Assembly (NCBI GenBank): GCA_012932295.1
Contig: JAAONU010000009.1
Coordinates: 4,452,203-4,516,202, forward strand
Origin: Cyclina sinensis
Taxonomy: Eukaryota; Mollusca; Bivalvia; Venerida; Veneridae
DNA length: 64,000 nt
Reading direction: 5' to 3'
Shown here piece after piece: positions 11,635 to 23,186 of this stretch. Each line of letters begins with the position of its first letter. Within the stretch, counting starts at the first letter, position 1. A program made the position numbers and the translations under genes. A model generated the notes under the pieces. It was not told the origin of the DNA, did no database searches, and saw nothing but the letters and a program-made list of their open reading frames with translations.

Positions 11635-12352
11635 AAACTGATATCAAACTAAATTCAATGGAAATAATTGTGTCAAAACTATAATGTTGCGTACATGTAT
11701 TTAGACAAACTTCCTGACAAGGTTTCAACAAAATTGAATTTGTCACACCTTCCAAATACAGTAGTAACATAACCGACAAAAGAAAACCGCCATATTTCTT
11801 CCTGATTAGCTAGCATCGAAAGTTTTAATAAGGTCAGCGCCACCCAGGCTAGCAATGCGATAGGATTTCCCAGGAACTCGGACTTAGGGCTCTCAGCATT
11901 CCACCGTTTTATGTTAACATTTCAAATTCAACATTTTGTTGCATTAGGTGATAAATAGCATGACAGAAATGTTCCCTTTTTTAATGGCTCCATACTATTT
12001 ACTCCACATCTGAAATGAAAACTCGACATGGCGGAAATAAGCCACCGTACAAAACGAACTCTTTTTCTTGCACCATAAACACACTTAAAAGTGGTATGTT
12101 CCACATAAAGACTAAAAAATGCATCCTGTTTATCTCAATGGCTTCCGTGACTTACTGGTCTGGAATAGTTGACAAAGTGTGTCCACAGAGCAAAAAAAAT
12201 ATTAAAAATCTTCAGAACCACATAGGGTCATTGTTCCTGAAAGTTCCTTTGTAGATTTAATGTTTCACTTTTTTTTTCTGGATGATAACATTGTTAGCAA
12301 TCTACAATCCGACGTAATACATAAACAGGTGCCAATGTACTTGTTTTGCACC

Positions 12353-15300
12353 CTTATTAGTAAAAGAATGGCCTAATAAGTGCAAGAAATTTGTAATTTG
12401 GAGATACTGTTTTTCAGCGAACAAGGAAGTTAGAAAAACGATCCAGTAGAAGAGCCAAGATCTGTGCCAAACTAGATCTTATTCTAAATCGTATTAGACA
12501 GAGAAAGCCAAAAAGATACAAATAAATCCTTGTTTGAAGCGAAGATGGTTACTGGAACAAAATACCACCATTACACCACCACCTGTCTTAACACTCAGCA
12601 CACAAACACACACCTTGTGCTGCTGTACCTAATTGGGTTTATAAGAAATAATAAATGAATCTTTGACACCGACGACTTCTTATAAGATGCTGTAAGCATT
12701 CAGCCAAATCAGGCGTACGTGTTTATTATTGTGTCGACCCTACGGAAAAGGCTTATTTACCTTATCCTTAATGCCAAGTTCACTAGCTGTCGGCTCAATA
12801 ACTGGCCTTGTCAGAATAAATCTTTGACGGGACTAAAACCATTGACCTCTTACTCCGGGAGCGGACGTCTTTACCACTGTATATAAGTTCACGCAGAGGC
12901 CAAAGTCTACATCCCCCAGCCAACCCCGCCTCTCGCACCTGCCCCTCGCCCCAGCCCCTCCCCCAGTTGCCCGGTTCTTGGTGTTTACAATATATTTGCG
13001 ATTTTTAGAGACTACTTCGATTGGAGGATAGGGGCCTGCAGTGAATTTGCTCAGTGATGTCAGAGCCCGGCCATTGTGTGAAGCAACAACATCCTAGTTT
13101 GATTCTGATCGCTAAATATTTGTCGTTTTAATAAGGGAAGACTTTTCTCAGAAATAATAATGGAAGAAAAGTAGGTGTTAATATTGGGTGAAGTGTACGA
13201 AAAAAATTATATACCTTACAAAGAATTATAAGTAAGATGTAAACTGTAAAAATCTGACACCATCACAGTGACCCCCAGTTCTCACTAGAACAACTTTTTA
13301 CATAAATATGTCATTAAAATACAGAAAGGGTTACTTTAGTTACGCATGTGCACATGTCGCTTTCCCTTCGCCATGGTGATACAGTGATGGATATATGCAA
13401 AGATGTTATTGCTGTCTCTAAATTAACGTTGTAATTTTGTCAACCAGTAACTAGGTAGTATTCGTTAGTTGATATGTTTCTTCACCAATATCAGGTTGTT
13501 TATATGATTAATATGTTCTTAAGTCTTAATGAAATATTACATTTCGTTTTGACACTGCACATAGTGTTCAAATTCAAGTGTGATTTAGTTTCATGTTTTA
13601 TGTATTGTTAGTGCTCAGTTTCAACAACAACAACAACAAACAATTTATCACCGCGGCTGTTTCCAGTCAGGGTCACGTGTTTCATATTAATGACGTCAGT
13701 TTCAATAACTGGTTGTACGCTCATGGCTTGTTCATTTATTTCGTTTTATATTACACATACGCACAGATACTTGAAAACTTAAATGTTAACATAATTATAC
13801 ATTTTCTTTTCTTAATCATGACACAGCATTGTTTCTCGTCTCATATTCTTCCTAGCCAAAGTCAGTGGTCTCCGCTCCATGACGTCACTTTTCAAATAGA
13901 TCAGAAAATCCAGAAAAAATATATGTAAAAATATTAGAGCTGCAAAAATATGAAAAAAAGAGAGTAAAATATGGAATATTAATTTTAATACAACTATTTT
14001 GTGCATTATGACATGCCGTATGAGGGCATTATTGACTGGTTTACATCTAAAATCAGAATACAGTCTTCGCTTTATTTATGCAAAATTAATGTTATATAAC
14101 ATCTGATAGAACTTGGTTAAAATTTATTCATACTAAAATAAGTGAAACGCATCCAATTTTATGCATAGTTAACAGTATAATTAACAGTTATTCTAGAACA
14201 TTAAACTTTCTCGGAACACGAAGGTATTTTACATTCAAATGCCAGAATGCCGTTAAAAAGCCGACTTACCGCTGAATTTATATCTGTCTTCATATTGCAT
14301 AACAACTGAAGCAATATTTGTACAAAACTATTTACTGCTGTGTCTTCAAGAAAATTTAGATTTTGAGTTTTAACATAAATATTACACATACTTAAAGTTT
14401 ATACATTTTTAAATGTAACATCGAAACAGGAGCATCATTGACCAGTGACAGTATTTATGAACAATCGCTATAAAAGTTCCCAAAATAATTTAAAATTCAA
14501 TATGACTGGGTGGGGGGGGGGGGTGCAAAAAAATATCATAATTGAACAAGACAAACGAAAACGCCAATACAAAAAACTCTGTAATCATTGCAACCTTATA
14601 GTGCTGTGCATGAGGCCACAATAAGGTAAGACAAAAAGTATGCTACCAAGAACTGTAATAATAATAGGCACAATAACCTACACGATATCTAAAATTTAAG
14701 CTCTTTTAAGTCTTTTTCATCGTCAGGTTGATATTACAACATATTCAATGCCTTAACAGTGTATACACTGAACAATATTTACTGCACAAGAAACAGCATT
14801 CTTACGATTGAATATTAATGTTATTTCATTGGAAATATCATCTTGTTCAAAGTTCTGTAAATACGGAAAACAAACTAAAAAACTGAAACAAACAGACAGA
14901 GTCAAGTGTAACAACGCTTTATAAAAGCATATCATAAATCATTGGAAACATTCAGAATTTTAGCCTTTATGCAGATAATTAATAGAAATTAAACGCGACC
15001 TTGTAATGAAGATTACAATAAAAACAAGCGCTACATTCGAATGAACGCCCTGCCCCCGGCAGTGCCTGAAAAAGGTTGAAATTCTTTTGACAAACAAACG
15101 AGCAAACACACAGACAGACCAAAAACAATATGCTCCCTCCGGGGGTGTAAAAAAACGGGGAAACTGAAACTGAAAATAAGACAATGTACAATGAATCTGA
15201 TTTCAACATGAAGACATAAATCTACAGAAATTATAAAACCTTCACACATGTTTGTGATTTTAACTCAAAGTGAATTTCTTTATCCTCTAAAGAATTGCAC

Positions 15301-15428
15301 TTGAATATCACAAAATGTACAAGACATTTTTTTTTGTTCCAAAGAGAACAATATCACATTGGTTTGTTCGAAACAAGAAGTTACGCTCGTACAGTCACTT
15401 TAGCCTTGTTACAACCACGTTTTACCCG
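12353..15428. other. Intergenic, no gene recognised
   Basis: AT-rich DNA with a C-rich patch at 12,900-12,975, a CAA run near 13,625 and a run of twelve G at 14,511-14,522. The part nearest 15,428 probably holds the 3' untranslated region of the Rab gene. Open stretches of about 60-110 codons here have no family features and no conserved neighbours. Confidence 0.5.
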
Positions 15429-17904
15429 TCAACAACATCCGCCATCTTTTTTCTTCCCAGCATCCTTCCCAAGTTTTATCCCTTTGGCTTCCGGTTCCGG
15501 CATCTGTGGCGATCGCTGCGATAAAGTTTGAGCTGAAAATGACAATGCAACACAAAATAAGTTTATTCCGTTTGTGTGTAAATTGAACTTCTGAATCATT
15601 CATTACTTTTTTATCAAAATATTTAATAATTATTCTAGTTCAAAAGAAAATGTTTATGTCATAAATATATTCAAGGTTCAAATGCATTTTGATCAGTGAA
15701 GCAGAAGTTCAGACGGCTCTCAACCAAGATACGGATGCTTTTGGGCCGGGCAACCCGATTCGTTCTTCAAACACTAAAAAGATACTTATAATCTCTCCCA
15801 ATATTCTGATAACTGACATAGCAAGACAAATTTGCGACTGTTAAAAAGTACATACAGTAAAAATGATTTAACTTTTGAATTCATGAATTTACTTACCAAT
15901 AGCCATAAAAATATCTCCGACACTCATTCCAGTTTTAGCAGACGACTCTGTGAATATTAGATTGTTCTCCTCCGCGAATGTTTGTGCTTCCTGTGTGATA
16001 TAAAGAGGTCAAGGTCAAAGTCATTCAAATAACACTATGTAAATGACCAAAACTGTTATAGCAGCGATCATAAGACTTTAAAAGAGTTTAAATTTCAAAA
16101 GAAAGCTGTTTTCTGACTGTCTTAAGCATGGTTTTAACAATCAAATCCCTAATATTTTATGATTTGGTCTGTGTCACTCGCTGTTTTATTAGCTAGTAAC
16201 TGTTGGGAGAATTGCAAAAAAATCGTTAACGTCACATATCAGTGGGAATAAAACTATGATGTAAAGTTCTTTGAACGAAAACAGTGACAAAGACTTACCT
16301 CTCTCGAGACAGCACGTTTCTCCGACGCCATATCGGCTTTATTTCCTGTCAACACCATAATAATCTGTGAGTTTGCCTGCTGTTTTAATTCTTTTATCCA
16401 GTTTACAGCTTTCTGGAAAGTTTTCTGCGAGAAAGAAATGTAGCAGTTAAATTTTTTTTTAAAAATATTATGTACTTTTATTTCCGTTTTCAACAACAGG
16501 TGGTGAAACTTGTGCTAATTGGAGAGAGAAACAGACAAATTTTAAGAACAGCACATATCAGAAACTTCTGACAGATTAATTTGAGACAATGACGTTGCAT
16601 AACGTTGCGTTGGAATTTGCCTTTTTCAATCCGTTGATTCAATAAAAAAAACAATCTCAATGAAACAATTATGCTTCGTGTTCATTGACAACTGTATGTT
16701 CAGTCATGCGCCACAGCTTATGGTCTGTAGTAATACATACAACGTTAAAAATGCGACAGTAAGCTGTCATCCGTGTTATGTTTTAACTGCCTTTACTTTT
16801 AAATCATATGCATAATAAGCAGCTTGTACTCCGTGTTAACAAAATCCTTACCGAGTTTGTTATATCATACACAACAACTGCGGCTTGTGCTCCGCGGTAA
16901 TACATCGGCGCCAGACTGTGATACCGTTCTTGCCCTGCCGTGTCCCAGATGTCAAACTTTATAGAAACGTTTGATATATTTACAGTCTGGGTCAAAAACG
17001 CAGCTGAAAGGTTAATAAGAAATGATCTTATTAGTTCCCGTATGTAAGAAAGAGATTATACAGTAAAGGTCACTTTCTTGTTCTCAACTACAATGATTGT
17101 ATAACTTCTTCAATGCCTTTTTTATCTAAACACCAACAAAGTTCAACTTAAATATAATGGTTTAGCTGTTTCTGTGCGTCTCAAGCATAAATTGTCACTT
17201 TTTTGTAGCCCGAAATTGTTCTGCTGGCGTTTCATCTCTAGCCCCCTGATTCGTGGTCATACTTCAAGACTACATTTAAGAGAAGAGGTTACTTATAGTA
17301 AAAAGCTGAAAAAAAATAGTTTAAACATATTTATTTAGCATTTATTCGGATATATTAGTCCCTGTCGATGATTGTTTCCTGGGTTAAAACCAGTACTCAC
17401 ACCGATAGTGAGGAATACGGGAGTTAATGTTGACAGTCACCGCTGGTGGGATTCGAACCAGCGACTTTTGGATGAGGAGTCTGGCGTACTAACCCCTCAA
17501 CCACTGCTCCTCGAAAAAAACAGCGGTGATGTTAGTCACGATCTTCAACAGTTTATACAGAGGTTCTTTGTATAATTTCTTTACTACAATGAAGAAGTAA
17601 ATTCTAAATTAAAGAAGATTACAATTATACCGAACATACTGATCCATAAAACCAAGAATATACTGACCTTAGTAAGATATTAAAGCTATCCAAACTTTTA
17701 AAAATTCTTACCACCAATAGTTGGTTCCGAGTTTTCCGTAAATTCTCCCCGTACAAATCTCAAGGCAATACTTGATTTCCCCACCCCCATGTCGCCTAGC
17801 AACACGAGTTTCACATTCTGTATCTTGGACCCACCAACAGGTGCACTCCCAGCGCCCTGTCGGGCGTCTCCTTTACCATTAGGGGATCGGCGTTTTCCAC
17901 TCAT
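15429..17904 (-). CDS. Rab5-type small GTPase, complete coding region in five exons
   Basis: Minus-strand exons 17712-17904, 16852-17003, 16299-16424, 15897-15990 and 15429-15532 join without a phase break to 222 codons plus stop. The protein starts [13 protein letters not shown] and has a P-loop GDMGVGKSS, switch I ending PTIGAAFLTQT, switch [16 protein letters not shown], the base-binding GNKAD and ESSAK motifs, and a tail ending GGCC for double geranylgeranylation. The run [15 protein letters not shown] is the signature of the Rab5/Rab22 group, which controls early-endosome fusion. Length fits Rab5 (about 215). The first exon continues 5' into a leader that begins at an acceptor at 17931, so an untranslated exon lies upstream. 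The P-loop differs from the usual GESAVGKSS of Rab5, so this may be a lineage-specific member; I therefore give no exact symbol. Confidence 0.92.
17340..17520 (-). mobile_element. tRNA-derived SINE in first Rab intron
   Basis: On the minus strand the head reads 'ggagcagtggttgaggggtt' and then a B box, GGTTCGAATCCC. The tail phrases 'gtttcctgggttaaaaccag' (+ strand) match the elements at 40.7 and 41.4 kb, so the three belong to one family in the same orientation. Confidence 0.75.
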
Positions 17905-19449
17905 CTCGGGACTTATATTTGCTTGGAATACCTGAAAATAGAAAAAATAAGTGCAGGTAGAAATGCGACGAGTTGCTTGACTTGAACTAAAGCCATTGGC
18001 GCCACTTCAAAGAGTTTTCTCCCTTGTTTTTAACAAGTTGTCATCAATTTCTTCACTAGATCAAGTGAAGTAAAAACAAGTAATTCCCTGTTCCGAGTTC
18101 GTCAATTTTGAAGGTTAGCAGGCGATGATTAAAAAACGTCATGACGTCGAAAGAATTTTATTTCTTGATTTTACTGCAACAGACGAATACTTGCGTAGAT
18201 TTCATGTTTTGATAAAATTTCTATTCCAATCAGTGCGGTAAGGTTTCTTCTTGTGCATAATGCTTAAGTTCTCTTTTTAACTCATTCGGATACTGTCAGA
18301 GGTCTGCTTGTGCTACTGATAATCAGGAGAGATTCTGACTCCGTAAAAATCGAGAAGTAAACCCACTGTCAAACTAGGGCTAACCGATCAAAACATTATC
18401 CGGAAAAAATACATACACCTAAATCCATGATTATTCCTTGCTGTTTCAATTTGTTTTAAGTTATGACTGAAGTCGCACGATTATTGTATTTATATCGATG
18501 AGAAACTTTCGAACGATTTAACTATGAGTCATTTGATAGTACAAATCAGAGATAACTATTTTGCGCATAACATTAACATTTTGAAATAAAGTAAGATTTT
18601 TCTTATGGAACATGCTCATATATCCTCAGTGATTCAAAATTACTCGCTTTTTCTATATTGTTTAACAATGGTCGAAGGGAGATAATTCAATGAACCAACT
18701 GTCATCACATATTTGAATGGACAACAATTTTTTACTATGAGCGTTCTTTGAGTCAGTGTAATACTACTGTATCTCCTTCTTATTTAAAACAGTAGTTACA
18801 ATTATTTTGCACTTAGCCATTGAATTGTAATTTGATTAAAAAAAACAACAACAAACAAACAAATACTGCATGTATTTCACAAAGTCCTTCACTGAAACCA
18901 CGTCAGTATAAGAGGCTATTATGAGTATTACTTAATAAATGTACTGAACGACTCTGAAATTAACAAGTACTTGAGTTGTAATCCCTGTTACCTCGAAAAT
19001 TATTATATTGTTAAGGGTCTTGTATTGTTTTGTTATACAACGTGAATTGTTTTTAGTTTGAACGCTTCAGATGGAAGAATTTACTTATTATGTGAGTTGT
19101 TTAAAAACTGCATCATATTAATGACCTTGATCTTATTTTCAAGACGTCTCGAAACAAACGTTAATTTAAAATTTTGTAGATTATCGTGTGGAAGTGCAGG
19201 GTATCATCAAGAACAAGGAAGTGTTTTAATATGTTTAAATTGTTATAAAAGAACTTTTGATATCCGATATCCTGTTTGCTCAGCAGATACTGCGTCACAA
19301 AGTTTTGAACATGACATAATCAATTATCAGCAAAACTTCCGGTACTTCGTTAGATATTAATATACATTGTGCTGAATGAGATGAAGCCGGAAAGACGGGT
19401 TTTAGACAGCAGTTAGTACTAGACATACTTAAGTTGTACAAGGAGCGAC

Positions 19450-19680
19450 TTGATTGTGAAGGAGCGGTCCAGTGGTAACGCGCTGGACTTCTAAACCAGA
19501 GGTCCCGAGATCGATGCCCCGCTCCTCTACTAACATTACTAATTGTTTTTCGGATGAGACGTTAAACCGTGGTTCCATGTATCAGTGCTGTACATTGAGC
19601 ATGCAAAAGAACCAGGGGTGTCTCTGTAATGGGATGGTTTCTGTATCTTGCACTACCCCCACAACATGAAATAACTAATC
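19450..19680 (+). mobile_element. tRNA-derived SINE
   Basis: The head looks like a tRNA: acceptor halves GGAGCGG and CCGCTCC, an A box in GGTCCAGTGGTAACGC and an anticodon-like loop CTTCTAA. The T-arm does not fold and the sequence runs on into a non-tRNA body with 'gatgagacgttaaaccg'. This is a SINE and not a working tRNA gene. Confidence 0.75.
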
Positions 19681-21361
19681 TCTTCAGAGTGCGTCGGTCA
19701 TATGGGCAACCGGTACCGACGATAAATAAGCTCAAACAGATAGATAGACTTCAGAAATTGTTCAACAGTAAAAATTTCTCTCAGACTCTAACTTTAGCCA
19801 CACCACAGAAAAATAACACGTTTTCAGTATACTGATGTTCAACACATTGTTGATACGAGTCCTATTCCGAGTCTCCCTTTTCTAATGTGTAAACTTCAGA
19901 AGCGTAAAAATGTGTTTTATTTTACATCTATCTTATTCAAACTTCAGAATCCAGACTGGATTTGTTGTTGTTGTTTTATTTATTGCTAGTCTCGCTATTT
20001 CGCCATTTTATATGTTGACATTTTATAGTTGTTCACCTTTTAAAGGTTGAAAAACTAAAAATTTCAGATCTTTTAATTACACTTTAAGCATAATAAGTTA
20101 GAATAATTTACTGCTAGCCCTGGCCCGCGTAAGATATACAAAGCAAACACCAAGCTGTTATCTAAACTCAGTGTGTTGCACCGGTAAATAGGGTTTCGAC
20201 AGATCCCTTCGTTATGTTAGTGGAGCAGTTGGGTACTGAACATGGGACCGTTGAATTACAAGTCTCTGCGTTCACAGAAGACCATTAAAACGCTAAAAAC
20301 AGCGTCAGTGAAAAAAATTTGGCCATGATACCTGGAATATTGCATGATGTCGGGTCCCTTAAAATTTTCTCTCCATTTAAATCCGAGAGTAACCAGTCTA
20401 GATTTATATTGTGTGGGCAACAGTTTGTGTTCAGTAATGGGCACAAAGATAATAGTTTACATATGTGATTCAGTGCATGACCACACCAGGTCGGCACAGA
20501 TTTGATCAAAGGCACAACATATCCATGCAATATATGAGAAAATAACTACGAAATCTTACCTTTTATGATCAAGTTATCTCCAAGTGGTCATTTTATATAT
20601 ATTTACTATTCATTTGTTTACATGCCCTAAACGTCGTACGCAGTGTAGTTGTTTTGTCAGTCGCAAAATATCAATTCAGTCACTACGAAAGAAGGTACAC
20701 ATTCAAATATTATAGTTAAGATAACAATACATTTCATAAATATTAAACACTGTTAAGATGATTTGTTTCTGAAGATAAACCCGGCATGTATACTGATGTG
20801 AAAAACTCATTCGGTTTAAAAGTCATGTATTAGCAATATACGCCCCCTTTACCACTTATCCTGTATCTTGCTCTTTAACACTTTTCGGCTATTTTATGTT
20901 ACACACGTTACAATTTCTTTCCATTAAAATGCTTATAATATTATTAATACACTGTCATTGTATGTTCCTTAAATATGATACAGCGAAATTTAATCTCATT
21001 AATTTCTCCATCTTAAGTGTTCATCCACATTGTCACGGACAGACATTCGGATACATTCGGTGAAAGAGGACACAGTTGTTTACTACTTATGAAGTGATCA
21101 GGACAACGGAGAAACGGAAAGAAAATTTACATTTCTTCCAAAGACAATAACTGGCAATAGCTTGCGAGTGTAGATATACATACATGCCAATTGCTACTGT
21201 CAGTAAAACATATTCAAAAATGAAATATTCATAAGCAATAATTTTCATCTTTTCACACTGTTATTTTTACACGGTTTAGATATGATAAATAGAACTGCTT
21301 TTATTGTCAGACTATGCTATATTTGGTTCTGTCAATGTTGCCATTAATTTAAAGTAACTGA

Positions 21362-21885
21362 ATGCTTTACTCGGTTATACTGAGTTCTGTATAATGTAAT
21401 GATGCTTTACTCGGTTATACTGAGTTCTGTATAATGTAATGATGCTTTACTCGGTTATACTGAGTTCTGTATAATGTAATGATGCTTTACTCGATTATAC
21501 TGAGTCCATAATGTAATGATGCTTTACTCGGTTAAACTGAGTCCTGAATAATGCAATGGAGCTCTACTCGGTTATACTGAGTTCTATATAATGTAATGAT
21601 GCTTTACTCGGTTATACTGAGTTCTGTATAATGTAATGATGCTTTATTCGGTTAAACTGAGTTCTGTATAACGTAATCATGTATTACTGTATAATGCAAT
21701 GGTGCTTTACTCAGTTATACTGAGTCCTGTATAATGTAATGATGCTTTACTCGGTTATACTGAGTCCTGTATAATGAAATGATGCTTTACTCGGTTATAC
21801 TGAGTTCTGTATAATGTAATGATGCTTTACTCGGTTATACTGAGTTCTGTATAATGTAATGATGCTTTACTCGGTTACTACTTTA
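21362..21885. repeat. 40-bp minisatellite
   Basis: About thirteen copies of a 40-bp unit (GCTTTACTCGGTTATACTGA followed by a GTTCTGTATAATG-containing half). The outer copies are nearly identical and a few in the middle carry deletions. Confidence 0.95.
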
Positions 21886-23186
21886 CTCAGTAATGTTAAT
21901 TTAGCTTTTGATTTTGGCTTTAATTTGATTTTTAAACTATACTCTACTATATCCTTTAATTTTGCTTTTTTTATTTTTAGCCGTATATCTAATTTGGTTT
22001 TATTAATTTTGCTGTATCCGTCACGTAGTCACAAATTTAATGTTGGCAAACTGGTAAATAACATTTAACCATAAAGTCAGTGTGTTCGGCGTACAAAATC
22101 TTCCACAAGTGTGCCTGTTCGCACTTCTCTGTTTCCATGGCCTTGGGCTCATTTAAAAACAAAAAAGAAAAACGAAGTAAAGACAGTAAAAGACATTTTA
22201 CCAAGAACTTTTCAGGATATGAAAAGCATTAACTGTAAATTTCACAATACTTAACAGGCCTATGAAATTATGAAATGAAGAGAAATACGTTTTTTATTCT
22301 TATTCTGACTGAAAAAAATACAACAGCAATGTAGTATGTAATCATTCACAGTATAGAGCTTCAAATTAGCAACAAATATTTTTATCCATGTACGGTTTTA
22401 AATATTTTGATAATTACGAAAAGGTTTCTCAAGGCAGTTTTTGGAGAACTTTGTAACTAAAGTAATTGATACCCAATTTTCAATTTATTTATTAAATCTA
22501 ACGGCTTTAGAATTGAAAGGCATTTAATTTAACGTAAGAAATGCAATTTGATTCCAGTTGAAGATAAGGTTTTAAAATAAAAAGTGTACCTTCATTGTCA
22601 AATATTCTTCGAAACTGTATCAAAGAATAAAACATGTTGTAAATGAGCGAGATGTTTAATTTGGTCATTTTGTCCATTTTGTAAGCTTTCAAAGTTGTTC
22701 AAATAATTGAAATTATGGTTTCAACTTTCGAGAAGGAGAATAGCGTTTTCAATATTATATGTGTTTTACACATATTAAATGTGTTTTACACAACTCATGC
22801 TTTCATTTTGAACAGTCCTTTGTCTTTTTTCACTGTCTTTCATGTGTTGAATAATTCAAGTTAATAATATGTTCAAGTCAGGAATAACACATATAAAATA
22901 CTAATAATAAAACAATAAAATGATGTTTATTCTGCAACAAAATTCACGCGATATAAGGCAGGATGTCACCTTGAAATGTGCTAAAGTTATACAAAGTTAT
23001 ACGGAACTTACGCATCATAGCAAGGTTTAGCAATCCTTTAATGTGTCTTTCATAATAGCGGCGGTCAATGTATCAATTATGAAACGGTCTAAAACAAAAA
23101 GAGAAAATGGTTTTAAATGTAATGATTCTAACACGTACTTATTTTAATGTCTTCTAGAGGGTTCTAAACTTTTGTTTCCATAAAAA

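Larger units (their letters stand above)
8638..12352. repeat. 3.7-kb imperfect palindrome carrying two U5 snRNA genes
   Basis: The left arm (about 8638-10275) and the reverse complement of the right arm (about 10520-12352) match closely over their outer ~1.2 kb. The match covers the outermost GCAAAACAAGTACATTGGC, a shared outward open stretch, the U5 copy and its 300-bp upstream flank. Small differences, and an unequal number of inner repeats, show that the arms are not a fresh artefact. The spacer of about 245 bp contains further short inverted copies of AATTGTATAAACG, and a related phrase lies just outside the left arm at 8566. No transposase is encoded and no target duplication was seen at the ends. 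Confidence 0.85.
17932..23186. other. Intergenic between the Rab and GRHPR genes
   Basis: The right-hand side of the Rab gene must include an untranslated first exon and promoter somewhere above 17,932, but I cannot place them. The only other structured parts are the SINE at 19.45 kb and the 40-bp minisatellite at 21.36-21.88 kb. Open frames such as 19,058-19,360 look random. Confidence 0.5.

Noticed and set aside
8742..12254. Outward open frames in both palindrome arms sharing the peptide SMASVTYWSGIVDKVC
   Set aside because: They are matched only because the arms are copies. Replacement and silent changes are mixed, and no family features are seen. They could still be a decayed gene fragment.
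13593..13928. 111-codon plus-strand open frame
   Set aside because: AT-rich, starts in low-complexity CAA repeats, with no domain, signal or splice context.
19463..19530. Possible tRNA-Arg gene with a 7-bp acceptor stem
   Set aside because: The T-arm cannot form and a SINE body follows directly, so it is a tRNA-derived SINE head.
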